38,983 bases of DNA. Source: Pseudomonadota bacterium. GTDB lineage: Bacteria; Pseudomonadota; Gammaproteobacteria; Burkholderiales; Burkholderiaceae_B. The stretch lies in the NCBI GenBank assembly GCA_023387815.1, contig JAEWHK010000041.1:1-38983 (forward strand), given 5' to 3'. The notes beneath the pieces were generated by a model. It had not been told where the DNA came from and ran no database searches. It saw only the letters and a program-made list of their open reading frames with translations. Below, piece after piece: positions 7,842 through 16,868 of the stretch (positions within the stretch are counted from its first letter, which is position 1; every line of letters starts with the position of its first letter). The translations under genes and the position numbers were made by a program.

Positions 7842-8846
7842 ATGAAACTCAAGACACTGCCAATGTGCCTGCTGGCTTCTGCAATCGGCATCGGATTCGC
7901 TGCCGGCGCACACGCCGCGGACAAGAAATCCATCGTGACTGTGGTCAAAGTGACCGGTATCAACTGGTTCACACGCATGGAAGAAGGGGTAAAACAGTTT
8001 GCCAAGGACAATCCTGATATCCAGGCTTCGCAAACCGGTCCCGGACGTGCCGATGCGGCGCAACAGCTGAAAATCATTCAGGATCTGGTTGCCAAGAACG
8101 TCAGCGCCCTGGCCGTGGTGCCTTTTGACCCGCCAACGCTGGAGCCCATTCTGGCCCGCGCCAAAAGCCGTGGTATCAAAGTTGTCACGCACGAAGCCGA
8201 CAATCTGAAAAACACCGACTACGATCTGGAAGCCTTCAGGAATGACGAATACGGCGCCGATCTGAACGAGCGCCTGGCCAAATGTATGGCCCAGAAAGGC
8301 GAGTGGGCCGTGCTGGTGGGTTCACTGGGCAGCCGGTCTCAGGTGCAGTGGGCTCAGGGCGGGATCGACAACGCCAAGGCCAAGTACCCTGATATGAAGC
8401 TGGTGACGACCATGCAGGAAACCAATAACGATGGCGAGAAAGCCTATCAGGTAGCTCAGCAGCTGCTGCGCAAATATCCTAACCTGACTGGTTTCCAGGG
8501 TTCGTCTTCACTTGACGTCATCGGTATCGGTCGTGCCGTCGAAGAAGCCGGTAAAGCAGGCAAGATCTGCGTCTTTGGTACGGGTCTGCCTGGCGAGGCC
8601 GGTCCTTACATGGAAAAAGACGCCATTACCGGCATTGCCTTCTGGGATCCCAAGGATGCCGGTATTGCCATGAACAATGTGGCCAAAATGCTGCTGGAAG
8701 GCAAAACCATTGAAAACGGCACCAACCTGAACGTTCCCGGTTACGAGAAAGTGACGGTAGAAAAAGGTCCCGGCAAAGGCATGATCATTCGTGGTGCCGG
8801 CTGGGTTCGTGTCGACAAGGCCAACTACAAGCAATACAACTTCTAA
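7842..8846 (+). CDS. Periplasmic sugar-binding protein of the deo ABC transporter
   Basis: A 334-residue solute-binding protein of the ribose/LsrB/RhaS type (Peripla_BP_4). The signal peptide has a basic start, a hydrophobic core and a probable signal peptidase I site after AGAHA (about residue 25). There is no lipobox Cys. The ATG at 7842 is preferred over an upstream in-frame start at 7776 because GGAG lies 6 bp before it and the signal peptide begins there. The overall pattern and C-terminal end (DKANYKQYNF) resemble LsrB and RhaS more than RbsB. Predicted to deliver deoxyribose or a related sugar to the flanking permeases. Confidence 0.88.
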   Translation: MKLKTLPMCLLASAIGIGFAAGAHAADKKSIVTVVKVTGINWFTRMEEGVKQFAKDNPDIQASQTGPGRADAAQQLKIIQDLVAKNVSALAVVPFDPPTLEPILARAKSRGIKVVTHEADNLKNTDYDLEAFRNDEYGADLNERLAKCMAQKGEWAVLVGSLGSRSQVQWAQGGIDNAKAKYPDMKLVTTMQETNNDGEKAYQVAQQLLRKYPNLTGFQGSSSLDVIGIGRAVEEAGKAGKICVFGTGLPGEAGPYMEKDAITGIAFWDPKDAGIAMNNVAKMLLEGKTIENGTNLNVPGYEKVTVEKGPGKGMIIRGAGWVRVDKANYKQYNF

Positions 8847-8917
8847 ATCAGGTTGACGACCTGCCGCGGGCCGTGCCGCCATGGCCGGCCTGTCGCAGGA
8901 ATGCTGCCTGCAGAATT

Positions 8918-10480
8918 ATGACAACGATCACAAGCACCCACCGGGACAATGCATCCGCCAGCCCGTCCACTGACCAGGCTCCGTTCCTGTCGATCCGTGG
9001 TGTCCACAAGCGATTCACGGGCGTGCATGCGCTGCGTGGGGTCAGTCTGGATATTCATCCGGGACAGATCTATCACCTGCTCGGCGAAAACGGTTGCGGC
9101 AAAAGTACGCTGATCAAAATCATCTCCGGTGCGCAGCCGCCGGATGAGGGTGACCTTGTCCTGGACGGCGAACCTCTGGCGGAACTGACCGCGCTGGGCG
9201 CGCTCGGCGCAGGCATCGAAACCGTTTACCAGGACCTCTCGCTGATTCCCAATATGAGCGTGATGGATAACATCTCGCTCACCGTTGAACTGGCCGAACA
9301 CCAGGGCCGACTGGCGCGTACCATTAATCGCCAGGTGCTGCAGGATCGCGCGGCCGGCGCCCTGCGCCAGCTGCAGCTTCCCGATGACCGCCATTTTCTG
9401 CAGACCCGGATTGAAGACCTCCCGCTGGCCACACGCCAGCTGGTGGCGATTGCCCGCGCGGTGGCCAGTGATGCGCGGTTCATCATCATGGACGAACCCA
9501 CAACCTCGCTGACGCAGAAGGAAGTGGACAATCTGATTGGTATCGTCAAGAACCTGTGTGCGCGTGGTGTGGCCGTGCTGTTTGTGAGTCACAAGCTGGA
9601 TGAATGCTACGCCATTGGCGGCAATGTGATTGTGATGCGCGACGGCCAGGTCATTGCCCAGGGCGAGATCCAGCAGTACACGAAGCACCAGATCAGTGAA
9701 CTGATGACCGGCCGTGTGCTGAGCGACCAGCGCTATCGCCAGACTTCGCCGCAGGAACAGGTGATGCTGAGCGTGCGCAATCTGGGACGCGATCAGGACT
9801 TTGACGATGTGTCATTCGATCTGCACAAAGGTGAAATCATTGGCATTACGGGCCTGCTGGATTCAGGCCGGAACGAACTGGCGCGCGCACTGGCCGGTGT
9901 TGCTCCGTCCCGCCGTGGCACGCTGGTACTCGATGGCAAGACCATTACCGTGGACAACCCGTCCCAGGCCACTGCACACCGCATTGCCTACGTGCCCGAA
10001 GACCGCCTGGTTGAAGGCCTCTTTCTGACCCGTTCCATCAGCGACAACACCATTACTGCGGTGCTGCCCGAGATGTGCGATGCCCTTGGTCAGATTCGCA
10101 GGGACAAGGCGATCAGCTTTTCGCAGCAGATGACCAGCCGCCTGAAGATTGCCACACCCAACGTGCAGAATCCTGTACAGAGCCTGTCCGGCGGAAACCA
10201 GCAGCGTGTGCTGATTGGCCGCTGGCTGGCCATTAATCCGCTGCTGCTGATCCTGCATGGACCCACCGTGGGCGTGGATGTGGGCTCCAAAGACACGATC
10301 TACCAGATCATCCAGTCCCTGACCGAACAGGGTATCAGCATCATTATTATCAGTGACGACCTTCCCGAGCTGCTGGCCAATTGCGACCGCATCCTGCTCA
10401 TGAAAAAAGGCCGCATCAGCGACGAGTTCCAGGCCGAAGGTCTGGAAGAAAACGCGCTTTACCATGCCCTGCTGTCCTGA
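8918..10480 (+). CDS. Sugar ABC transporter ATPase with two NBDs
   Basis: A 520-residue double-NBD ATPase of the RbsA/MglA type that powers sugar uptake at the inner membrane. NBD1 has Walker A GENGCGKSTL and Walker B FIIMDEPTTS, but its signature segment is DLPLATRQLVAIARAV instead of LSGGQ-like. NBD2 has a degenerate Walker A (GLLDSGRNELARAL), a good signature SLSGGNQQRVLIGRWLA, and an altered Walker B (LLLILHGPTVGVDVG) in which the usual Asp-Glu is His-Gly. NBD2 is therefore probably non-hydrolytic, as in related transporters. The ATG at 8918 is preferred to an in-frame GTG at 8873, whose extra residues look non-coding. Confidence 0.88.
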   Translation: MTTITSTHRDNASASPSTDQAPFLSIRGVHKRFTGVHALRGVSLDIHPGQIYHLLGENGCGKSTLIKIISGAQPPDEGDLVLDGEPLAELTALGALGAGIETVYQDLSLIPNMSVMDNISLTVELAEHQGRLARTINRQVLQDRAAGALRQLQLPDDRHFLQTRIEDLPLATRQLVAIARAVASDARFIIMDEPTTSLTQKEVDNLIGIVKNLCARGVAVLFVSHKLDECYAIGGNVIVMRDGQVIAQGEIQQYTKHQISELMTGRVLSDQRYRQTSPQEQVMLSVRNLGRDQDFDDVSFDLHKGEIIGITGLLDSGRNELARALAGVAPSRRGTLVLDGKTITVDNPSQATAHRIAYVPEDRLVEGLFLTRSISDNTITAVLPEMCDALGQIRRDKAISFSQQMTSRLKIATPNVQNPVQSLSGGNQQRVLIGRWLAINPLLLILHGPTVGVDVGSKDTIYQIIQSLTEQGISIIIISDDLPELLANCDRILLMKKGRISDEFQAEGLEENALYHALLS

Positions 10481-10505
10481 CACTTTCTGATTCCATAAGC
10501 CAACC

Positions 10506-11531
10506 ATGACTTCATCGATCACTGCCACTCCGACAAGCCAGGACAGCAACATTTCCAGGCGAACACCCTATCTGGTGCGACATCCCGAGTTCTTTACGCT
10601 TGGCCTGATTGTGATTCTGTTTGCCGTCGTCGCCGTTATCAACCCCATGTTCTTTCAGCCCGGCTCGCTGTTTGACGTGCTGCGGGCGGCCACAAGGTCG
10701 GCCATTTTTGCCCTGGGGATTCTGGTCGTTCTGGCCTCGGGTGGCCTGGATGTCTCGTTTACTGCCATCGCTGCCCTGGTCATGTATGGCCTGACCAAGC
10801 TCGCGCTGACCTTTTATCCCGAGGCGCCCTTTATTCTGATTCTTGTGGCTGGCGCCGCTGGCGGCCTGCTGCTGGGTCTTGTAAACGGCTGGCTGGTGAA
10901 AAAACTGGCCGCCCCCTCGCTGGTGGTGACGATCGGCACACAGTTTCTGATACGCGGCTTTCTGCTGGCCTTTATCGGTACCGAGTTCTTCATGAATATT
11001 CCGCCGTCCATGCTGGCTGTGGGGCAGGCCAATATCGTGAGCTTCCAGAACAACCAGGGATTGCAGACAGCCCTGCCCTATACCACGCTGGCCATCCCGA
11101 TACTGGCACTGCTCACCTGGTGGCTGCTGAACAAAACCATGATGGGTCGCGCTGTGTACGCCATGGGTGGCAGCCCGGCCATTGCTGAGCGCCTGGGCTA
11201 TAACCTGTCGCGAGTCTATCTGTTTGTGTTCGGCTACGCCGGTCTTCTGGCAGGGATAGCCGGCATCATCCACGTGTCCAGTACACGGATTGCCAACCCG
11301 TTTGATATTGTGGGAACAGAGCTGGATGTGATTGCCGCCGTGATTCTGGGTGGTGCGCGCATTACGGGGGGCAGCGGCACGGTCACGGGCACGCTGCTGG
11401 GTGTGCTGCTGGTGACCCTGATCAATAGTGTACTCATTACGCTGGGCATTCCTACCACCTGGCAGAAAGTGATTGTGGGCGCCTTTATTCTGCTGGCCGG
11501 CCTGCTCTTCTCGCTGCGCAGCAAACGATAG
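10506..11531 (+). CDS. Sugar ABC transporter permease (RbsC-like), second copy
   Basis: A 341-residue inner-membrane permease, homologous to but distinct from the one at 6758. Hydrophobic segments start near residue 30, and the conserved cytoplasmic-loop region VILGGARITGGSGTVTGTLLG sits near residue 280. It follows the ATPase by 25 bp and is the last gene of the plus-strand operon. It faces the convergent deoR gene across 49 bp holding a hairpin. Two permeases plus one double ATPase is the layout of heteromeric sugar importers such as Lsr. Confidence 0.88.
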   Translation: MTSSITATPTSQDSNISRRTPYLVRHPEFFTLGLIVILFAVVAVINPMFFQPGSLFDVLRAATRSAIFALGILVVLASGGLDVSFTAIAALVMYGLTKLALTFYPEAPFILILVAGAAGGLLLGLVNGWLVKKLAAPSLVVTIGTQFLIRGFLLAFIGTEFFMNIPPSMLAVGQANIVSFQNNQGLQTALPYTTLAIPILALLTWWLLNKTMMGRAVYAMGGSPAIAERLGYNLSRVYLFVFGYAGLLAGIAGIIHVSSTRIANPFDIVGTELDVIAAVILGGARITGGSGTVTGTLLGVLLVTLINSVLITLGIPTTWQKVIVGAFILLAGLLFSLRSKR

Positions 11532-11543
11532 TCTGTAGCTCTC

Positions 11544-11574
11544 AGGGCAGCGCCATCAATCCAGAGGCTGCCCT
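11544..11574. terminator. Hairpin between convergent deo operon and deoR
   Basis: AGGGCAGC (11544-11551) pairs perfectly with GCTGCCCT (11567-11574) around a 15-nt loop. It is the only strong hairpin in the 49-bp gap between convergent genes. A T-tract on the plus strand begins only at 11588, so intrinsic termination may be inefficient. Confidence 0.45.
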
Positions 11575-11580
11575 CGACTC

Positions 11581-12285
11581 CTAATCTTTTTCGGTCAGAA
11601 TCGCATCAAATTCGCGGGTGTCGGCAAAGCGAATGTGACGCCGCATTCCCAGCTTGCTCGAATCCACCACCAGATACCGGCGACGCGCGCGCTGCATGGC
11701 GCGCTGCTTGATATCTTTCTCATGCAGATTCCAGCAACTGACGCCGGCTTCATCATCCACCCCGCCGGCAGACATGAAAGCCGTGTCAAAGCTGATCTGA
11801 TCCAGCGCATTCAGGGCTTCATGACCCGAAAACGAATCTGAAGACGGCATGTAGGTTCCCCCCAGCACGATGAGTCTGAGCGCCGGTTTGTTCTTGAGAA
11901 TTTCTGCGGTATTCAGGGAATAGCACACGACCGTCAGGGGAAAGTCTGCTGCAATCAGCCGCGCCAGATGCAGCAGCGTGGTGCCACAGTCGATGAAGAC
12001 AACGTCGTTGGGTTTGATGAGTGCCAGCGCCTTGCGTGAGGCCGTTTTCTTGGCCTGGGAGAAATGATCCGATTCCTGGGCCAGCGAGTATTCTGAGCCA
12101 CCCTTCAGGGAACGGGAGGCCACGATGTGGCCGCCCAGATAGGACAGCTTGCTCTTGTGACGCGCCAGATCGCGCCTGACGGTCATTTCCGAAACATCCA
12201 GCAGCGCCGCCGCGTCCCGCAGCCGCAAGGAACCGGACTGCTGCAGCGCCTGCTCCAGCTTGTGTAAACGCTCTGCTGGCGTCAT
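11581..12285 (-). CDS. deoR: DeoR-family repressor, close to E. coli DeoR
   Basis: A 234-residue transcriptional repressor. The N-terminal helix-turn-helix LRLRDAAALLDVSEMTVRRD (about 20-39) is almost that of E. coli DeoR. So are the following LGGHIV, the effector-domain motifs FIDCGTT and VVCYSLNTAEILKNKP, and the CWNLHEKDIKQRAM segment. The effector is expected to be deoxyribose-5-phosphate. ATG at 12283-12285 with AGGAAGAAGGA just upstream. It converges on the ABC transporter operon and lies 23 bp downstream of the cyclodeaminase-family gene on the same strand, so it may also be read from that operon. A matching operator lies 10 kb away before deoC. Confidence 0.92.
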   Translation of the reverse strand: MTPAERLHKLEQALQQSGSLRLRDAAALLDVSEMTVRRDLARHKSKLSYLGGHIVASRSLKGGSEYSLAQESDHFSQAKKTASRKALALIKPNDVVFIDCGTTLLHLARLIAADFPLTVVCYSLNTAEILKNKPALRLIVLGGTYMPSSDSFSGHEALNALDQISFDTAFMSAGGVDDEAGVSCWNLHEKDIKQRAMQRARRRYLVVDSSKLGMRRHIRFADTREFDAILTEKD

Positions 12286-12308
12286 TTCCTTCTTCCTGCC
12301 TGTAAAGC

Positions 12309-13241
12309 TTACAGCCCGGCGGCGGCGCGCGCGCAGCGTGCGGCGGCCAGGTCCCAGGCCGCGCAGCCCACCGTCTTGAACATGATCGGACGACTGTAAT
12401 CGACCGTTCCTTCAATCGCCTGGGCCAGGGTGGTCACCTCTTTCCAGTCTTTTTTCGCCTGGATGTAATCGCCCGCCTCATGAAGTGCGCCTACCGGGTC
12501 ATCGACATAGCAGTCACTGTTCATGACGGTTTCGGGCGCAATTTCCACCATATGTGAGCGGAACGCGCCCACGCCGACAATCAGCCTGCCCGCTACCGGC
12601 GGCGCATGATACACGGGCTCAACCGCCGTGGTCAGGGTGATGACGGCGTCGAACTGTTCCGGCAACTGGTTCAGATCAGCCACCCGCAATTCGATCCGCT
12701 CATCAGCATTGCGCTGGCAGAAGACTTCGGCCTTGCTGCGCGATTCTGTTCTTGCCGCAATATGAACGGTCGCGCCGGGATAAAGTTCGGCAATGGCCTG
12801 CACATGGCCTTCGGCCTGGGTGCCCGCGCCAATAATAACGATATTGCGTGGGTCATCTTTCAGAAAAAGCTGCAGGCCGGCCATGGAAAGCGCGGCAGTT
12901 CGCCTGGCGGTCACGGTGGGTCCGTCCAGGACGAACAGGGGTACGCCCGTGGCGCTGTCCAGGACCGAGACCATACCCTGTATGGTGGGACGACCCTGCG
13001 ATGGATTGTCCGGCAGCAGCGTGATCAGCTTATGGGCACAAATATCCTGTGCTGTGCAGGGCATGGACAGCAGCACGCCGTCCTTGCTGTCCGGCACCTT
13101 GAGTACCTGCCTGTCGGGACTCTCAATTTTGCCCTGCGCATATTCAACGGCAGCATCCAGTATCTGCTGGCGCAGCGGACCAAAAGCGATCAGCTCGCGC
13201 GTTTCTTCTGCGTTGAATATGCGTACAGCGGTACTACTCAT
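12309..13241 (-). CDS. Ornithine cyclodeaminase / mu-crystallin family protein
   Basis: A 310-residue NAD(P)-dependent enzyme of the OCD/mu-crystallin family. Members include ornithine cyclodeaminase, ketimine reductases acting on piperideine- or pyrroline-2-carboxylate, and alanine or lysine cyclising enzymes. The Rossmann motif IVIIGAGTQAEGHVQAI lies near 130, preceded by RRTAALSMAGLQLF. Start chosen at the ATG 13239-13241 (MSSTAVRIFNAEE) because AGGAGA lies 7 bp upstream; the longer open frame to 13460 runs through the XRE gene and is not used. The ATG overlaps the end of the XRE gene by 8 bp, so the two are translationally coupled. Neighbouring FAD oxidase and amino-acid transporter suggest an imino-acid reductase in amino-acid catabolism; the substrate is not determined. 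Confidence 0.87.
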   Translation of the reverse strand: MSSTAVRIFNAEETRELIAFGPLRQQILDAAVEYAQGKIESPDRQVLKVPDSKDGVLLSMPCTAQDICAHKLITLLPDNPSQGRPTIQGMVSVLDSATGVPLFVLDGPTVTARRTAALSMAGLQLFLKDDPRNIVIIGAGTQAEGHVQAIAELYPGATVHIAARTESRSKAEVFCQRNADERIELRVADLNQLPEQFDAVITLTTAVEPVYHAPPVAGRLIVGVGAFRSHMVEIAPETVMNSDCYVDDPVGALHEAGDYIQAKKDWKEVTTLAQAIEGTVDYSRPIMFKTVGCAAWDLAAARCARAAAGL

Positions 13242-13833
13242 TCGTATCTCCTGTGTCCTGCTCGGGCAGTTGCGTTGCCATCCAGAGTACCTGTGCATCG
13301 TCCTTGCTGACGCTGATGCAACGGTGCCCCATGCGGCTGTCAATATAAAAGCTGTCGCCCGGTCCCAGCGTCGCCTCGGCGTAATATTCCGTATGCAACT
13401 GGATCTCACCACTGATGACGTAAACGAACTCCTCACCCTCATGGCGATTCCAGTCGGCAAAGGCCGACAGATCGCGCGCGGTGATTCGCGTCAGAAACGG
13501 CATCATGCGTTTGTGCGAAAGCTGCGAGCACAGCAACAAGTGTTCATAATAACGCGTCTTGTGGAGTTTTCCCTGCCCGTAGCGGTCTACCACGCAACGT
13601 CCTGCCCCCATGGGCTCTCGCGCGGGGGTGAAAAGCTCGGACACATCCAGGGACAAACCGATGGCCAGCTTCTGCAGCACATCATAGGTGGGCGACATCA
13701 ACCCATTTTCGATTTTGGAGAGCGTCGAGGCCGCAATGCCGCAGGCACGACCCGCCTGTTCCAGCGTCAGGTCATGTTCCTGACGCACGGCACGCAGACG
13801 CTGCATCAGCGGCGTTTCCTCGCGCGCTGACAT
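13234..13833 (-). CDS. XRE-family regulator with C-terminal cupin
   Basis: A 199-residue regulator. An N-terminal XRE helix-turn-helix (about 10-65; LTLEQAGRACGIAASTLSKI and ENGLMSPTYDVLQKLA) is joined to a cupin effector domain (about 110-185; EGEEFVYVISGEIQLH, LGPGDSFYIDSRMGHR). This class controls amine, amino-acid and polyamine catabolic genes, with the cupin sensing a small molecule. Its ATG directly follows the livF stop, and its end overlaps the next gene, so it is an internal gene of the transport operon and probably controls it. A palindrome before the first gene of the unit (20361-20378) is a candidate site. Confidence 0.9.
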   Translation of the reverse strand: MSAREETPLMQRLRAVRQEHDLTLEQAGRACGIAASTLSKIENGLMSPTYDVLQKLAIGLSLDVSELFTPAREPMGAGRCVVDRYGQGKLHKTRYYEHLLLCSQLSHKRMMPFLTRITARDLSAFADWNRHEGEEFVYVISGEIQLHTEYYAEATLGPGDSFYIDSRMGHRCISVSKDDAQVLWMATQLPEQDTGDTNE

Positions 13834-14553
13834 CTAATGGCTTCCCAGATAGGCGTCGCGTACCTCAGGATTGGCCAGCAGTTCAGCGCCACTGCCCGTC
13901 ATGCGGATTTCTCCGGTTACCATGACATAGGCGCGGTCAGCCAGCTTGAGCGCATGGTTGGCATTCTGCTCGACCAGAAAAATGGTTTTCCCGCTCTTGC
14001 CCAGTTCCCTGAGCACGGAAAAGATCTGACGCACAATCAGGGGCGCCAGACCCAGGCTGGGTTCATCCAGCAGGATCATATCGGGTCGACTCATGAGTGC
14101 ACGGGCAATGGCCAGCATCTGCTGCTCGCCCCCGGACAGCGTCCCGGCGCGCTGATTGCGGCGTTCCTTGAGTCGAGGAAACAGCTCGAACATATGCTGC
14201 CGGTCTTCTTCCATATGCGCATCGCCGATGGGCAATGTGCCGATCATGATGTTCTCTTCCACCGTCATTTTGGGGAAGATGCGCCGGCCTTCGGGCACCT
14301 GGGCAATGCCCTGCGAGGCAATTTTGTGAGGCGGCAGTCGCAGCAGATTCTGACCCTTGTACAGAATCTGGCCTGTGCGGGCACGCGGTGTGCCGAAAAT
14401 CGTCATCAGCAGCGTACTTTTACCCGCGCCATTGGCACCAATCAGTGTGACGATTTCGCCCTTGTTGATATGCAGCGAGACGTTTTTGAGCGCCTGAATC
14501 TGTCCGTAATAGGAGCTCACGTCCTTGATTTCAAGAATAGGAGTGTCTGCCAT
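13834..14553 (-). CDS. livF: Branched-chain amino-acid ABC transporter ATPase LivF
   Basis: A 239-residue cytoplasmic ATPase of the LivF type. Walker A is GANGAGKSTLL (about 38-48), the signature is TLSGGEQQMLAIARALMSRP and Walker B is ILLDEPSLGLAP. The start lies 3 bp beyond the livG stop, and its own stop is flush with the XRE start codon. It pairs with LivG to energise amino-acid uptake through LivHM. Liv systems in betaproteobacteria carry many substrates (amino acids, amides, aromatic acids), so the name marks family and not substrate. Confidence 0.9.
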   Translation of the reverse strand: MADTPILEIKDVSSYYGQIQALKNVSLHINKGEIVTLIGANGAGKSTLLMTIFGTPRARTGQILYKGQNLLRLPPHKIASQGIAQVPEGRRIFPKMTVEENIMIGTLPIGDAHMEEDRQHMFELFPRLKERRNQRAGTLSGGEQQMLAIARALMSRPDMILLDEPSLGLAPLIVRQIFSVLRELGKSGKTIFLVEQNANHALKLADRAYVMVTGEIRMTGSGAELLANPEVRDAYLGSH

Positions 14554-14556
14554 GGT

Positions 14557-15384
14557 TTAGTCCTCTACCTCGGTACCCAGATAGGCCGCGATGACCACCT
14601 CTGAATTGCGGATATGCTCCGGTGTGCCTGCATCAATGACCTTGCCCTGGTCCATCACGATAATGTGCTCGGAAATATCCATTACCAGACCCATATCATG
14701 TTCAATAAGCAGCACGGTCACGCCGTATTCGCTGCGCAGCTTGCGGATCAGGGCGGACAGCTCGCGTGTCTCGCGTGGATTCAGACCGGCAGCCGGCTCA
14801 TCCAGACAAATCAGTACCGGATCTGTACACATGGCACGGGCGATTTCCAGACGTCGCTGGCGACCATAAGACAGTTCACCGGCAAGCCGGTTGGCATCTT
14901 CTGACAGATTCACGGTTTCCAGCCACTCGAACGCACGCGCCAGGCTGGCCTCTTCCTTGTCAGAAAAGTCGGGCGTCACCAGCAGCCCGGCAAACAGATT
15001 GCGGTTCTGCTTGCGATGCTGTGCCACCAGCAGATTTTCCAGTACGGTCATATCCTTGAACAGGCGAATATTCTGGAAGGTGCGGGCAATGCCTGCGCGC
15101 GCCACCAGATAGGAACCACCGGTCACCTTGCGGCGCAGCAGCTCCCCCACTTCAACCTGCGCATCGGGCTGGTTCAGGTAAATATGCCCTTCGGAAACGG
15201 TATAAAAGCCGGTAATGCAATTGAATACCGTGGTCTTGCCTGCTCCGTTAGGACCGATAAGCGCGGTAATGGAGCCCTTGCGGACATCAAAACTCACATC
15301 GTTGTTGGCGATAATGCCCCCGAAACGACGGGTCAGGTGCTGAACGGACAGCAGGGTGTCCTGTGCGACTTGTTCAACCATCAT
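14557..15384 (-). CDS. livG: Branched-chain amino-acid ABC transporter ATPase LivG
   Basis: A 275-residue LivG-type ATPase. Walker A is GPNGAGKTTVFN, the signature region is LSYGRQRRLEIARAM and Walker B is LICLDEPAAGLNP. The LivG-specific insert after Walker A (TGFYTVSEGHIY) is present. The ATG at 15384 overlaps the livM stop as ATGA; a second ATG follows directly at 15381. It works with LivF, LivH and LivM at the inner membrane. Confidence 0.9.
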   Translation of the reverse strand: MMVEQVAQDTLLSVQHLTRRFGGIIANNDVSFDVRKGSITALIGPNGAGKTTVFNCITGFYTVSEGHIYLNQPDAQVEVGELLRRKVTGGSYLVARAGIARTFQNIRLFKDMTVLENLLVAQHRKQNRNLFAGLLVTPDFSDKEEASLARAFEWLETVNLSEDANRLAGELSYGRQRRLEIARAMCTDPVLICLDEPAAGLNPRETRELSALIRKLRSEYGVTVLLIEHDMGLVMDISEHIIVMDQGKVIDAGTPEHIRNSEVVIAAYLGTEVED

Positions 15385-16868
15385 GCCACCTCGCTTTTTC
15401 TGAACACGGAACGCTTGGGTCGCAGCAGCCCGTTAGGTCGCCAGATCATCATGAGGATCATGAGCAGACCGAAAAGCAGCACGCGATAGCCGGCGAATTC
15501 ACGCAGGAACTCGGGCAACAGGGTCAGCGTGAATGCGGCGATGATGACGCCGATGGATGACCCCATGCCACCCAAAACCACAATGGACAGAATCAGGACT
15601 GATTCAAAAAAGTTGAACGATTGCGGACTGATAAAGCCCTGTGCCGTGGCAAAGAAGACACCGGCAATCCCGCCGGTCAGCGCCCCCAGCATGAAGGCAG
15701 ACAGTTTGACCGTGACGTGATTGATACCCAGTGAGCGGCAGGCGATTTCATCCTCGCGCAACGCTTCCCAGGAGCGGCCTATCGGCATGACGCGCAGTTG
15801 CGTGAAGAAGCGCAGCACGATCATGCTGATGACAAACAGCAGCAGATAGACGAACAGATATCGGTAATCTCCGCTATACGGTAATCCGAAGAATTCATGG
15901 AACGGTACCGCATCGCCGCGAGCCCGACGGATGAACTCCAGATTGAAGATGGTGGGCGCCGGCACCGATGCGCCATTGGGGCCACCGGTAAAGCTGATCC
16001 AGTTGACCAGCACCAGCCTGATGATTTCCCCGAAACCCAGGGTCACAATGGCCAGATAGTCGCCATGCATCTTGAGCACCGGAAAGCCCAGCAGCCCACC
16101 GCAAAGCGCGGCCAGCAAGGGAGCCAGAATGAGCGCGGTCCAGAAACCGATACCCAGGTATTGCGCACCCAGCGCCAGGAAATAGGCCCCCACGGCGTAG
16201 AAGGCCACAAAGCCCAGATCCAGCAGACCCGCCAGGCCGACCACGATATTCAGACCCAGTCCCAGCAGCACATACACCATGGCCAGCGTCAGGTTGTTCA
16301 TCCAGCTTTTGCCGAACCAGCCGAAGTAGAAGAAAACCAATGGAAGGATCAGGCCCACCAGGAACAGCACCGGCAGTGCGCCTTTCCAGGGATGTTTTTT
16401 GCCGCGGCGTTTGGGAATCCGCACGCCTACCGCAATCATCACGAACAGCACCACCAGCACCAGCGCAATGCCGGCACCGCGGTAAATGACCCCGGTCAGA
16501 CCAAGCACCAGAAACAGCAGCATCAGGCCGCCACCAATCAGCAGGACTCGCGCCAGACGCTTGCCGCCGTCGGCATATTCGTCTTCGACCTCTACACCAT
16601 GTTCGGTCTTGATGAAGTTCTGAATAAAATTTTGCCCCGCCTGCGTCTGCGCTCCGATGGAGACAAAGAAGCGAACAACCGCAACCAGCGCACCAATGGA
16701 CAGACCGTTAAGAAAAAACGGAGAACGGAACCAGTCCAATTCAAAGGTGTATTGCTTGAGCATGAAGTTGGTAATCGGACTGAATACCAGCATCGTGAGA
16801 ATGCCCGCCACCAGCGCGTCGCGCAGGGAATGGCCGAAATCGATTTGAGAAGTTTGCGTGGTACTCAT
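15381..16868 (-). CDS. livM: Branched-chain amino-acid ABC transporter permease LivM, extended
   Basis: A 495-residue inner-membrane permease. The LivM core occupies about 180-480 and includes LGLNIVVGLAGLLDLGFVAF and VVLGGMGSSIGVIIAA. The first 170 residues form an extra N-terminal module with several hydrophobic segments and a charged patch (KTEHGVEVEDEYADGGKR). E. coli LivM has a shorter extension (about 425 residues in total). ATG overlaps the livH stop (TAATG). There is no sign of frameshift or fusion error. Confidence 0.88.
   Translation of the reverse strand: MSTTQTSQIDFGHSLRDALVAGILTMLVFSPITNFMLKQYTFELDWFRSPFFLNGLSIGALVAVVRFFVSIGAQTQAGQNFIQNFIKTEHGVEVEDEYADGGKRLARVLLIGGGLMLLFLVLGLTGVIYRGAGIALVLVVLFVMIAVGVRIPKRRGKKHPWKGALPVLFLVGLILPLVFFYFGWFGKSWMNNLTLAMVYVLLGLGLNIVVGLAGLLDLGFVAFYAVGAYFLALGAQYLGIGFWTALILAPLLAALCGGLLGFPVLKMHGDYLAIVTLGFGEIIRLVLVNWISFTGGPNGASVPAPTIFNLEFIRRARGDAVPFHEFFGLPYSGDYRYLFVYLLLFVISMIVLRFFTQLRVMPIGRSWEALREDEIACRSLGINHVTVKLSAFMLGALTGGIAGVFFATAQGFISPQSFNFFESVLILSIVVLGGMGSSIGVIIAAFTLTLLPEFLREFAGYRVLLFGLLMILMMIWRPNGLLRPKRSVFRKSEVA

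Noticed and set aside
6629..8077. Long minus-strand open frame (482 codons) opposite the deoK, permease and binding-protein genes
   Set aside because: Lies opposite well-supported genes, has biased Gln/His/Arg-rich composition typical of a shadow frame and no recognisable domain.
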